Source: a virus. From it: a stretch of 64,000 nucleotides of DNA. Every line of letters begins with the position of its first letter. Position 1 is the stretch's first letter. Below, in pieces: positions 33,352-40,642 of this stretch. The notes under the pieces are model-generated. The model did no database searches and was not told the origin of the DNA. It saw nothing but the letters and a program-made list of their open reading frames with translations. Position numbers and translations under genes: made by a program. The stretch spans positions 19,858 through 83,857 of IMG/VR virus record IMGVR_UViG_3300028384_000422; one strand, written 5' to 3'.

Positions 33352-34593
33352 TCAGCAGTAGGCAAGAGGAGGAACGCCCTCCAAGAATATTTGATTGACA
33401 ACATTTTGCAAACGTTGTGCAATAGCGTTGCCCATTTTGTAACCGATAGGCATACTCACAATGCCCTCACTTTTCTTGTAAAGATGAAACGCACCAGCAG
33501 GAATACGTCCCTCAGCAACAGCAGCGCGATCATCTTTATGAACACGGATAACACGACCGATTGTCTGTGCCATCTCAACGATGGGAAGATTACGGAGGAG
33601 AATAGTGTGAGTCAACCCAGGCACATTGATGCCCTCACTGAGAATAGAATAGTGGAAGATCACAAACCTTTTAGTGTCATCAGCACCCCAAGACTGGAGC
33701 ACGTTGAAGAACTCTTCGCGACCAACTTTCTTGCCGTTGATGATAGCACCGAACTTGCTGGTGATGTGCATCACGTCATAACCATTGTTCTTGAAATACT
33801 CAAGAATGTCAGTCTGTCCGAGCATATTACCCAGCACTTTGCTGGATGGTGCAGACACCAAAACTTTGGGGTTCTGAGCATCATCGAGTTGCTCAAACAT
33901 ATCCTTCAAGTTGTCAGCATCAACATCGTGTGCATTATGCTTAGTGCGAATACGATTGGTCTCAAACGGTACAACTTTAGGGGGAACGATTGCACCACTA
34001 GCGATGAGTTCCTGTGCAGGAACATTGCAGAGAGTGCCACCCCAAACATCGGTGTTATTCATGCCGCGAGCAACACTTACACCACGACCAGTTTTAGGTG
34101 TTGCAGTGAAATAATACCTGCGCTTAGCATACTGAGCAGTAGCAAAGACGCTACGGAAGAAACTTTTTGCGGTGCCATTGTGTGCTTCATCAAAATAAAT
34201 GGTGTCGATATTGATACCACTATCTACAACGCGGTGCAGAGAATGGTAGGTTGTGAATATAATGCAGGACTCACTCGCTGCCCACGCAGTGTTAGAGAAC
34301 AGAGCAATCTTATCACTCTTAGTGCTACTGAAATAGTGCGTTTCACCACTGTGAGCATGACAAACATGCGTCCAAGTTGCGCTCACAAACTGCATAAACT
34401 CTTCGCACAATTGATTAGCGAGGAGAATACGCGGAGCAACTACAACAATAGTTTTACGACCAGACTTTAGTTGGTTGATTGTATCGGCAATCATGATATA
34501 GGTCTTGCCGCCACCAGTAGGAACGATGATTTGACCTGCATTGTTTGCTTGCATAGCATCAAATGCACGTTGCTGATGAGGACGAAGGTTCAT
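33352..34593 (-). CDS. Superfamily 2 DNA/RNA helicase
   Basis: 413 aa with ordered SF2 motifs: Walker A PTGGGKT (25-31), DEAH box FDEAHNG (135-138), motif III FTATP (162-166) and motif VI QTIGRVIRVH (about 338-347). The N-terminal LRPHQQRAFDAM is a Q-motif-like region of Res/DEAD proteins. It should couple ATP hydrolysis to strand unwinding or branch migration. T4 UvsW is the functional parallel, but this protein is shorter and I do not see the UvsW N-terminal domain. It is the first gene after a terminator-embedded promoter, so early expression is likely. Confidence 0.9.
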   Translation of the reverse strand: MNLRPHQQRAFDAMQANNAGQIIVPTGGGKTYIMIADTINQLKSGRKTIVVVAPRILLANQLCEEFMQFVSATWTHVCHAHSGETHYFSSTKSDKIALFSNTAWAASESCIIFTTYHSLHRVVDSGINIDTIYFDEAHNGTAKSFFRSVFATAQYAKRRYYFTATPKTGRGVSVARGMNNTDVWGGTLCNVPAQELIASGAIVPPKVVPFETNRIRTKHNAHDVDADNLKDMFEQLDDAQNPKVLVSAPSSKVLGNMLGQTDILEYFKNNGYDVMHITSKFGAIINGKKVGREEFFNVLQSWGADDTKRFVIFHYSILSEGINVPGLTHTILLRNLPIVEMAQTIGRVIRVHKDDRAAVAEGRIPAGAFHLYKKSEGIVSMPIGYKMGNAIAQRLQNVVNQIFLEGVPPLAYC

Positions 34594-34594
34594 G

Positions 34595-34620
34595 TGATCG
34601 CTTGACTATGAATATAGTAT
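34595..34620 (-). repeat. Duplicated leader A, copy 2
   Basis: 24 of 26 bases match 33067-33092. Lies between the helicase -10 and start codon. Confidence 0.75.
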
Positions 34621-34644
34621 CGCATGAAAAAAGACCCCTGTCAA
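34616..34644 (-). promoter_or_regulatory. Sigma70-type promoter TTGACA-N17-GATACT
   Basis: Minus strand TTGACA (34644-34639), 17-bp spacer, GATACT (34621-34616). The -35 hexamer is exactly the loop of the terminator hairpin. Confidence 0.8.
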
Positions 34645-34650
34645 GGAGTC
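34627..34650 (-). terminator. Rho-independent terminator with -35 box in its loop
   Basis: Minus strand GACTCC-TTGACA-GGGGTC (six pairs, one G-U) followed by TTTTTT. It ends the transcript of the 51-aa gene, and the same DNA starts the helicase transcript. Confidence 0.75.
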
Positions 34651-34658
34651 TGTGTCAG

Positions 34659-34814
34659 TTATGCAGGTGTCACATCCCACTCATCCGTGGGCACCATTGT
34701 TTTAATTACATGCTCAACATTGTCAATGCCGTAAACAATAACTGATTGTTTTGAAGTGAATCCATTGACTTTCTTTTGTCGTCTCCATGATACACGCCAG
34801 CGATCTTTGCTCAT
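34659..34814 (-). CDS. Hypothetical protein (51 aa)
   Basis: MSKDRWRVSWRRQKKVNGFT, then SKQSVIVYGIDNVEHVIKTM and VPTDEWDVTPA. Basic start, beta-like body. ATGA overlap with the 62-aa gene; last gene before a terminator. Function unknown. Confidence 0.65.
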   Translation of the reverse strand: MSKDRWRVSWRRQKKVNGFTSKQSVIVYGIDNVEHVIKTMVPTDEWDVTPA

Positions 34815-34999
34815 GATTTAATCTCCCAGTCAGGATCATTTTTAGGGTGAACCCATAGTTCCATTCCACTATTGGGATGGTACAAGTGCCATTTATCTTT
34901 GCGATCAGTCACATAGGCATAAGGATCACGTCTCAAATCATAGGTGAAGATCTTGTTTGCCATGCGACTTTTCGCAATTAACTTAACACGAGATGCCAT
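34811..34999 (-). CDS. Small basic protein (62 aa)
   Basis: MASRVKLIAKSRMANKIFTY, then DLRRDPYAYVTDRKDKWHLY and Trp/Pro-rich ending. Overlaps the end of the 40-aa gene by 17 bases and the 51-aa start by ATGA. No family recognised. Confidence 0.65.
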   Translation of the reverse strand: MASRVKLIAKSRMANKIFTYDLRRDPYAYVTDRKDKWHLYHPNSGMELWVHPKNDPDWEIKS

Positions 35000-35105
35000 C
35001 GATTACCTCTGATTCTTCACCTAATACGGATGCAATCCAATCATCTTCAGGTGCTTGAACCATGTCATGTTCATCCCATTCGATGTCAAATTCTTCATTG
35101 TACAT
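34983..35105 (-). CDS. Small acidic protein (40 aa)
   Basis: MYNEEFDIEWDEHDMVQAPE, then DDWIASVLGEESEVIDGISC. Acidic, with a ribosome site GGAGG about 13 bases before the ATG and an 11-base overlap with the preceding gene. Function unknown. Confidence 0.55.
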   Translation of the reverse strand: MYNEEFDIEWDEHDMVQAPEDDWIASVLGEESEVIDGISC

Positions 35106-35265
35106 ACTGTCCAAAACCTCCACGTTGTTCAATGTTTGCACGGCGTTCAACATCAAGAAATTGACGCCTTTTCTTTTTCAGTGTGTGAATCTCATCCTCA
35201 GTATAGTTCTCAGGATGCTTTAAGCAATGGTTGATTTGTTTCGTTAGTTTCTTTAGCGATGACAT
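35095..35265 (-). CDS. Small basic protein (56 aa)
   Basis: MSSLKKLTKQINHCLKHPEN, then YTEDEIHTLKKKRRQFLDVE and RRANIEQRGGFGQYVQ; basic and helical. Lies 17 bases after the oxygenase gene. No family recognised. Confidence 0.6.
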   Translation of the reverse strand: MSSLKKLTKQINHCLKHPENYTEDEIHTLKKKRRQFLDVERRANIEQRGGFGQYVQ

Positions 35266-35282
35266 TGTTAATATACACGGGG

Positions 35283-35915
35283 TTAGTCTTCTTGTCCAGC
35301 ATCTTGTGCAGGTTGTTGTGCTGGCATAACGTTAAAGTTTGCACTGATTGTAATTCTAGTTTCAGTGCCACGATGAGGTGACACTAAGTGCAAATAATGT
35401 GCTGGAAAAATGATAACATCTCCCTTCTTTACTTCGGGAACTGTTACCTGCTGTGTTGGTGCATTTAATACATCAAGTCCCTGAGATTTATACAGTTGAT
35501 GTTCAGTGTTGATGAACTTAAATGCACATCCATCATCATCATTTATAGTATGGAAGTACACCATACTCAGATTATTTCTTGGATCACAGTGATCGTGTGC
35601 TTCCTGTGAATCGCCTGAGTTATATTTACTAACCCATGCATTCATTGGCAGGATTTCAATATCAGTTTGTGATCCGACTTCTTCGATAAACTTATCAAAG
35701 ATTGGACGAATTACGTCCAACCACTCACCATAAGGTGCAGATTCATCAGGTTGAGTGGACCAAGATGTCTGCACATTACAATTCCAATCCTCAGGTTGAT
35801 GAAAGTTATTTTCGTTTGAGATATACTCACGAAACAACTCATCAATGATTAGTTGAGACCTAGTTCCTAACTGAGATTGGAAATACCACTTAGGATTGAA
35901 AACTTGAATAGTCAT
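35283..35915 (-). CDS. 2-oxoglutarate/Fe(II)-dependent oxygenase
   Basis: 210 aa. The double-stranded beta-helix metal site is visible: H109-x-D111 in HDHCDPRN, distal H176 in HYLHLVSPHRG, and R187 (TRITISANF), the expected 2-oxoglutarate-binding arginine. Such enzymes hydroxylate a substrate using O2 and 2-oxoglutarate, and are frequent in marine cyanophages, where they may act on nitrogen metabolism, proteins or DNA. The substrate is not evident here. Sits among small early genes, overlapping the preceding 63-aa gene by ATGA. Confidence 0.85.
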   Translation of the reverse strand: MTIQVFNPKWYFQSQLGTRSQLIIDELFREYISNENNFHQPEDWNCNVQTSWSTQPDESAPYGEWLDVIRPIFDKFIEEVGSQTDIEILPMNAWVSKYNSGDSQEAHDHCDPRNNLSMVYFHTINDDDGCAFKFINTEHQLYKSQGLDVLNAPTQQVTVPEVKKGDVIIFPAHYLHLVSPHRGTETRITISANFNVMPAQQPAQDAGQED

Positions 35916-36103
35916 CGATAAAGGTCAGTCAAATGTAATTTGTCAACAATACCTTCAACCTCTTTCATTTTGGTAAGGTATGAAGATTCAGGGATCATTT
36001 TATCCCTATAGTATCGTTTCTGCAAGTCAGAGACATAAAGAAACAATGCATCTTTTAAGATCATTTTCTCATCAGAGTCAAGGATTGCGGAGTGAAGTAT
36101 CAT
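35912..36103 (-). CDS. Hypothetical protein (63 aa)
   Basis: MILHSAILDSDEKMILKDAL, then FLYVSDLQKRYYRDKMIPES, helical. Stop overlaps the oxygenase start (ATGA); 3 bases after the 57-aa gene. Function unknown. Confidence 0.65.
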   Translation of the reverse strand: MILHSAILDSDEKMILKDALFLYVSDLQKRYYRDKMIPESSYLTKMKEVEGIVDKLHLTDLYR

Positions 36104-36106
36104 TGA

Positions 36107-36280
36107 TTATCTCCTTAGAGTTTTGAGATAGTCAAGCACATAACTCCTGATGTACATGAGTTCATGGTAACATTTTTGATTGTGAGCACATTGACGCAAT
36201 TCATGATCAGGTTTGTGAACCGATTCCATGAAAAGGTCTAGTCCTCTATTAAATTTTTCGTGTTGAGATTCTCCGTCCAT
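36107..36280 (-). CDS. Hypothetical protein (57 aa)
   Basis: MDGESQHEKFNRGLDLFMES, then VHKPDHELRQCAHNQKCYHE and LMYIRSYVLDYLKTLRR. His- and Cys-containing helical protein; 3 bases after the acidic ORF. No family recognised. Confidence 0.6.
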   Translation of the reverse strand: MDGESQHEKFNRGLDLFMESVHKPDHELRQCAHNQKCYHELMYIRSYVLDYLKTLRR

Positions 36281-36283
36281 GAT

Positions 36284-36385
36284 TCATACTGAGTGAGTGT
36301 AATCGAGGTCGTAGTCTACCTCAGAATAGTCATCAAATTCTAGTTCTTCATATTCTTTTTCCATTTCATAATCAATGCCACCCAT
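36284..36385 (-). CDS. Small acidic ORF (33 aa)
   Basis: MGGIDYEMEKEYEELEFDDY, then SEVDYDLDYTHSV, strongly acidic. A longer frame from 36547 overlaps the 65-aa gene almost completely and is less likely. Start could also be 36364. The short length makes the call tentative. Confidence 0.4.
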   Translation of the reverse strand: MGGIDYEMEKEYEELEFDDYSEVDYDLDYTHSV

Positions 36386-36569
36386 CGTTATCATAGTCTG
36401 TGTCGATGTTCTTTCGACCTTTCTTTGATCCTTTGGTTGAGAAGTTTTCGTCATTGTTGTCTCCCCAGTTTGAACGATTGGTGCCACCTTTTGAACGCTT
36501 GTCACGAATGGATTTGCCGAAGGAATAGTATCCTCGCTCGTCTCCACCCCGCCGATAAGTCTTGCCCAT
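36372..36569 (-). CDS. Small hydrophilic protein (65 aa)
   Basis: MGKTYRRGGDERGYYSFGKS, then Lys/Arg/Gly-rich sequence and an Asp-rich end (DTDYDNDGWH). Looks disordered. I recall similar 'MGKTYRR...' proteins in cyanophages. Preceded by a 44-base gap from the 71-aa gene. Confidence 0.65.
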   Translation of the reverse strand: MGKTYRRGGDERGYYSFGKSIRDKRSKGGTNRSNWGDNNDENFSTKGSKKGRKNIDTDYDNDGWH

Positions 36570-36613
36570 GAGTTTGAAACGTGAACGAATAGTAAACTAC
36601 AGTGTTATATATC

Positions 36614-36829
36614 TCAGTCGATGTTACGATAAATGGATGCATATTCATCCTTATCGCTAGTATCTTCTGGGATAGGGAACACTTGAGTATGCAATTCTTC
36701 AAAGCAATAACCTACACCCTTCAAGAAGTCTTGCGTCTTCTCTACTACTTCAGGGAGCAAAGTTGCTTCAAATTCTTTAGTTGTGACAGTAGAATCCTCA
36801 TCAGTACAGATGAGAGTGAATTGAGGCAT
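36614..36829 (-). CDS. Conserved cyanophage hypothetical (71 aa)
   Basis: MPQFTLICTDEDSTVTTKEF, then EATLLPEVVEKTQDFLKGVG and YCFEELHTQVFPI. The GGAG ribosome site is 5 bases before ATG. It is the first gene after the promoter at 36853-36881, probably heading the unit down to 34.66 kb. Function unknown. Confidence 0.7.
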   Translation of the reverse strand: MPQFTLICTDEDSTVTTKEFEATLLPEVVEKTQDFLKGVGYCFEELHTQVFPIPEDTSDKDEYASIYRNID

Positions 36830-36852
36830 GGTTCTCCGTTGAATACCCCAGT

Positions 36853-36881
36853 ATCATATCACAAAAAAAGGGGGTTGTATA
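36853..36881 (-). promoter_or_regulatory. Promoter TATACA-N17-TATGAT in terminator
   Basis: Minus strand TATACA (36881-36876) lies in the loop of the terminator hairpin, with a 17-bp spacer and TATGAT (36858-36853). Same architecture as the helicase promoter. Confidence 0.6.
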
Positions 36882-36886
36882 CCCCC
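36863..36886 (-). terminator. Rho-independent terminator after structural block
   Basis: Minus strand GGGGG-TATACAA-CCCCC followed by seven T. It lies 19 bases after the 118-aa gene stop and separates the late structural block from the early small-gene region. Confidence 0.85.
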
Positions 36887-36905
36887 TGTGCCACCTCTGT
36901 AAGCG

Positions 36906-37262
36906 TCACTCAGACGGATAGGCGTTCTTAACACTCTTGAGAGCACCAAACCACCTAGATGTATCTTTGCCAGCGATTCTGCCCTCATCCATATCATGCC
37001 AGAGCAAATCTAATTGCTCTTCAACAGTAGGATAATCTAATCGTCTTGATAAATCATACGAAGGAGCAGGAAATGTTCTTTTACTGATAACTTCGGTCTC
37101 TTCACTATATTGATAATCAGGTGGTTGTAATCCTTCCTCAATAGTTTCAGGACCTTCCACCCATGTAAGTTCGGGAGTAACTTCAAATCTTACAGATTCG
37201 TCTCCTTCCTTAAACTCAATTACTTGTCCAGATGGACCGTGAACTAATGCTTGATATGCCAT
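36906..37262 (-). CDS. Fibre-associated protein with XkdW-like C-terminus (118 aa)
   Basis: MAYQALVHGPSGQVIEFKEG, a beta region, then a tail pattern YPTVEEQLDLLWHDMDEGR followed by FGALKSVKNAYPSE. The 'YPSxxxQLDxLYxD...W...VKxxYP' ending is typical of phage fibre or XkdW-like proteins. The ATG at 37262, 5 bases after the stop of the Gly-rich fibre, is preferred over 37295. Probably a fibre tip or chaperone partner. Confidence 0.7.
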   Translation of the reverse strand: MAYQALVHGPSGQVIEFKEGDESVRFEVTPELTWVEGPETIEEGLQPPDYQYSEETEVISKRTFPAPSYDLSRRLDYPTVEEQLDLLWHDMDEGRIAGKDTSRWFGALKSVKNAYPSE

Positions 37263-37267
37263 GAAAC

Positions 37268-38089
37268 TTAGGAATAATTGTATACGATAACGCAACCTGC
37301 ACCGCCGCGACTATTATTGTGTGCAAAACCATTCTGTGAATAGTAACCATAACCTCCACCAGATCCCCACTGACCATGGGTAATCTCTTCTTGGTTGTTA
37401 TAGTAATGGTGTGATGATCCTGCAGAGTGCCAGAATGATGATCCAGCACCACCTTCTCTGTTGTGACCGTGAGACATCTCACCACCACCGCCAGGTACAT
37501 TAATATCACCACCAGAAGCACTTCCGCCAGGTCCACCTTGGTGGGGAACATCAGTTTGTCCACCTTGTCCACCACCAGCAGTACAATAAGAACCGAAAGA
37601 TGAAGTGCCACCTGATGATCCCCTGCCACTATTTCTAGCATAACTACCACCAGCGCCGTAAGTATAAGCGACTGATGATACACCAGAGACATCAATCCAC
37701 TTGATAGCAGTAGCACCACCACCGCCACCTGCGCCACGGTAGCTGTTATCATTAACTCGTGCTCCACCACCACCGCCAGTGACATATACTAAAACATAAT
37801 TACATCCAGCAGGTTTTGTCCATGTTCCACTACCACCAGTAGTAGAGTTAGAGTTCCAAGTTCCATTCTGTGATGTATATACGTTCATGCCTAACAATCT
37901 ACCACCCATAGCAGCGGCAGCATAATTAGTACCATCGAACACCAATGCTTGCCCATTGGCAGCAGACATAACGTTGCTATGCACCCCAGGGACATCAGAT
38001 AGACTATTAATACCTGTAATTTGTGTAGTGGAATCACCCGTAAATGATGTAGTTCCAACATTCAAGGTTCCTACATTTAATTCTGACAT
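37268..38089 (-). CDS. Glycine-rich tail fibre protein
   Basis: 273 aa. N-terminus MSELNVGTLNVGTTSFTGDS, a linker ending LVFDGTNYAAAAMGG, then GTWTKPAGCNYVLVYVTGGG begins a Gly/Ser/Asn/His-rich domain ending GGAGCVIVYNYS. This is the glycine-rich domain found at receptor-binding ends of many phage fibres. Runs of Gly form polyglycine-II-like tips with variable loops. A late-promoter variant lies 24-31 bp upstream. Confidence 0.8.
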   Translation of the reverse strand: MSELNVGTLNVGTTSFTGDSTTQITGINSLSDVPGVHSNVMSAANGQALVFDGTNYAAAAMGGRLLGMNVYTSQNGTWNSNSTTGGSGTWTKPAGCNYVLVYVTGGGGGARVNDNSYRGAGGGGGATAIKWIDVSGVSSVAYTYGAGGSYARNSGRGSSGGTSSFGSYCTAGGGQGGQTDVPHQGGPGGSASGGDINVPGGGGEMSHGHNREGGAGSSFWHSAGSSHHYYNNQEEITHGQWGSGGGYGYYSQNGFAHNNSRGGAGCVIVYNYS

Positions 38090-38098
38090 GAATTATGT

Positions 38099-38434
38099 TT
38101 ATTCTTCACTCTTATTTATCTTCTTTACTTGTCTATTGCTCCAAAATGCCAACAGGATAATAGATGCATAAAAAATAGTATCATCCAACATCACAAGAAA
38201 GAAGATAACTGATCCACCATACTTGATAACATCAGGCAGAGGAGAGATTACCTTTGCAAAGAACTTACGATAGGATTTCTCAAACTTGAAATAACCAAGA
38301 GCACCAAGTGTGACCACAAACTCACTGTATGGAATTACAAAATACAATGACAAAATAATAAACAAGGGCCAATAATGTCTCTCAGGGATCTTAGCGACCA
38401 ATTTGACATAACGACCAATTAAATTCTTAAACAT
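38099..38434 (-). CDS. Integral membrane protein (111 aa)
   Basis: Basic N-terminus (MFKNLIGRYVKLVAKIPERH), then hydrophobic segments WPLFIILSLYFVIPY, FVVTLGALGYF and a pair including GSVIFFLVMLDDTIFYASII, with a Lys-rich C-terminus. Three or four membrane spans and no signal peptide. Overlaps the oxygenase gene by 8 bases. Could act at the host membrane; holin-like function is possible but nothing specific supports it. Confidence 0.7.
   Translation of the reverse strand: MFKNLIGRYVKLVAKIPERHYWPLFIILSLYFVIPYSEFVVTLGALGYFKFEKSYRKFFAKVISPLPDVIKYGGSVIFFLVMLDDTIFYASIILLAFWSNRQVKKINKSEE
38113..38120 (-). promoter_or_regulatory. Late-promoter variant GATAAATA
   Basis: One base from TATAAATA, 24-31 bp before the Gly-rich fibre ATG, inside the 3' end of the membrane-protein gene. 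Confidence 0.45.
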
Positions 38435-38924
38435 AATTTAGATTCAAAACCATACGATATTCATCAGTTGTAGATGTTCCTGTGTGCCTCATTGAGTTAG
38501 GAAACTCTACAAATCTATTGCCGACACTTTCTACTTTAGTGCCATCTTCAAACATTGTGTATCCATCACAGGTGTTCAAATAATAGATCGATGTCTTAAC
38601 ATAAGGGCGATCTTCTGCCTCTGTAATATCATTATGCAGTCCATGTTCAACAATACGATCCGTACCTGTCATAAAGTTTGCTTTTATCTTCACAATCGAC
38701 AGGGGTTGAATCTTATCAAGTAGAGGATAAATGACCTGCATATAATCTGTCTGTGGTGCATGATTTGTATAAAACATATGAATCATTTGAACATTTCTCT
38801 TGTAGTTCTGAGGACTATCACTGACAATCTTTGAACTAAACCAAGGGAAATTAAATGCTAACATCTGATTACGGATGTTATTATATGTTTGTTCAGGTAA
38901 GTAATTATCAATAACGTTGATCAT
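38427..38924 (-). CDS. 2OG-Fe(II) oxygenase, prolyl-hydroxylase type
   Basis: 165 aa. HGLHND carries the H97-x-D99 iron ligands, FPNSMRHTGT the distal H147, and DEYRMVLNLN the R157 that should bind 2-oxoglutarate. Fold and size resemble small prolyl-4-hydroxylase-like enzymes. It overlaps the fusion enzyme gene by ATGA, so the two are translated together, suggesting action on a common substrate. Context between fibre genes hints at modification of virion or surface molecules (inference). Confidence 0.85.
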   Translation of the reverse strand: MINVIDNYLPEQTYNNIRNQMLAFNFPWFSSKIVSDSPQNYKRNVQMIHMFYTNHAPQTDYMQVIYPLLDKIQPLSIVKIKANFMTGTDRIVEHGLHNDITEAEDRPYVKTSIYYLNTCDGYTMFEDGTKVESVGNRFVEFPNSMRHTGTSTTDEYRMVLNLNYV

Positions 38925-40642
38925 TTTTCAACGACTGCAATATACAAACCATTCCACCAATCCTTGTCATCTTCTACGATCTCTGTCCTGATAATTCTGT
39001 CGTAAACAACATCTTTACCCTTCAAGAATTCTTTTGCGTTATCAACAGCACCATTAAAGTTTGCATCATCAACAACTAAGATGTATGAATCTTCTGCTTG
39101 ATTGTGAATATGTTCTAAGTTAGGAATCATATTGTCTTCAATCTCTGCATCATAGAAGATAACATTAGGTTTGAAGTCTGGATTAAACTCCATCTGTAGG
39201 ATAGGTTTAACACAGAAACCAACTGAACAATCTGTATTGAAATACTTCTCAGCGTTCTGAATAAACTCATCGATAGGATTATCAATGGTATATTTGTCAA
39301 ATAGATTCTTATTTTTAGGACGAATACATCCTTCAGAGAAATCATCAATAGCATATGCTTTTACTGCCTCGTTACCCATCAGAGCAGCAAACAACGTGCT
39401 GCCTGTGTAACAACCAACATCTGCATAGATTGTACCACGCTCTGAACATAGATTGTTCAAGAAATGTCTAACTTTATTAGAAGACAGACCAAGAACATTA
39501 TATCCATCGGGTTTGAAGTTGGAGTTATCGTCCACAGCATTATCAATGGCACGGATGACTCTATCTACCAGAGGATTCATTTCACGCTTTTGTTTCTTCA
39601 GTCGGAATTCTACCACAGTTTCACAATAGTTACAATCCCAACAGTCAAACTTACATGTCTTGATCTTTTCACGCCATTTGTTGATAGGTGCATCGGGCAT
39701 ATCAACATCCTGCATGTAATCCTTAAACTCAGGATACATTAAACTACAAGTGGGATCATCCCATCGCTTAATAAGATCCATGGACTCTAATAGTCGCATA
39801 GTATCTTCTCTACCATGTAGTTTGAATACGTCAATAACATCTAAGAATTCTTTCCAATCACTCTTCCATGGGGGAAGATTAGCAACCTTAAGTTCATGTG
39901 CAGGATCAACTGCGTCCCATCGTGAACATGAAATACGACTGATTTCACTGTTGAAGTATTGCGGTTCTGTTCCTTGTCGTGTGCTGTTGTACTGATAATG
40001 TTCAGGCATGATAGGACAACCACCCCAACAATGTTCATTAGCAAGTAATGACAACTCTATAGGAGTTCCTTTCTCTGCACAATATTCTTTTGCTTGTTTG
40101 ATACGATCCAATGCTTCTCTGTCTCGCATAACATCACGATCCAGATTAATATAATTGAATCCAGCACTAGCGAGAGTGACAATCTCGTTAGGTTTGACTA
40201 CCTCACGAATAATAGTATTCTTGATCTTTAGTTCAGGATATTCTTTTTGGATTTGTCCTGTCATCACCCATGATGTATGAGGAATAGTTGCAGTCCTAAC
40301 ACCAGCATCATACAAGAACTTAAAGTTTTTAATAAACTCATCTAAGTTCTTTTGATCTGGACGCACCCAGATGTTATTAAACGTAGCAGACAAAGGAATA
40401 CCAGTCTTCTCACCAATCACCAGAGCATTGATAGCAACCTGCTGTGCATCTGTCTCTGTACGAAATACATCACCCATCGCATCTTGCGAGAATGGTGGCA
40501 TCCTAGAGGTGAAATATAGATCGTAAATTAGATGTTGATGCTGTAAAAGGAAGGGGACTAACCCTTCCTCAATATAATCAAGATCCAGTTTCGGATTTAT
40601 CGGAAGACTGAAGATAGCGGTCTTCAACGTTGTTGTTTGCAT
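38921..40642 (-). CDS. U32-like TIM-barrel/FeS domain fused to SAM methyltransferase
   Basis: 573 aa, two parts. Residues 1-345 resemble peptidase-U32/hydroxylase-like TIM barrels: beta/alpha sequence with LASAGFNYINLDRDVM, then NEHCWGGCPIMPEHYQYN (C205, C209), C239 and C299, followed by a cluster C330-x3-C334-x2-C337-x2-C340. These cysteines could hold an iron-sulphur centre. Residues 395-573 are a class I methyltransferase: motif I YADVGCYTGST (406-416), AIDDFS (431-436), NVIFYDAEI (493-501) and ILVVDDANF (521-529), like TylF/MTase_24 enzymes. No radical-SAM CxxxCxxC at the N-terminus. Predicted two-step modifying enzyme; substrate unknown. Confidence 0.7.
   Translation of the reverse strand: MQTTTLKTAIFSLPINPKLDLDYIEEGLVPFLLQHQHLIYDLYFTSRMPPFSQDAMGDVFRTETDAQQVAINALVIGEKTGIPLSATFNNIWVRPDQKNLDEFIKNFKFLYDAGVRTATIPHTSWVMTGQIQKEYPELKIKNTIIREVVKPNEIVTLASAGFNYINLDRDVMRDREALDRIKQAKEYCAEKGTPIELSLLANEHCWGGCPIMPEHYQYNSTRQGTEPQYFNSEISRISCSRWDAVDPAHELKVANLPPWKSDWKEFLDVIDVFKLHGREDTMRLLESMDLIKRWDDPTCSLMYPEFKDYMQDVDMPDAPINKWREKIKTCKFDCWDCNYCETVVEFRLKKQKREMNPLVDRVIRAIDNAVDDNSNFKPDGYNVLGLSSNKVRHFLNNLCSERGTIYADVGCYTGSTLFAALMGNEAVKAYAIDDFSEGCIRPKNKNLFDKYTIDNPIDEFIQNAEKYFNTDCSVGFCVKPILQMEFNPDFKPNVIFYDAEIEDNMIPNLEHIHNQAEDSYILVVDDANFNGAVDNAKEFLKGKDVVYDRIIRTEIVEDDKDWWNGLYIAVVEK

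Noticed and set aside
33391-34470. 359-codon open frame on the plus strand, antisense to the helicase
   Set aside because: Composition is Ser/Thr/Asn-rich low quality and has no ribosome site. The opposite strand carries all SF2 motifs, so this is an antisense shadow.
36284-36547. 87-aa long form of the acidic ORF
   Set aside because: It would overlap the better-supported 65-aa gene over almost its whole length; only the C-terminal acidic part is kept, with low confidence.
37216-37785. 189-codon frame over the Gly-rich fibre gene
   Set aside because: Shifted reading of GGx codons giving Val/Leu/His strings. The true frame has the known Gly-rich fibre pattern.
38921-40642. Radical-SAM enzyme assignment for the fusion protein
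   Set aside because: There is no CxxxCxxC near the N-terminus. The Cys pattern and barrel sequence fit a U32-like protein better, though this is not proven.
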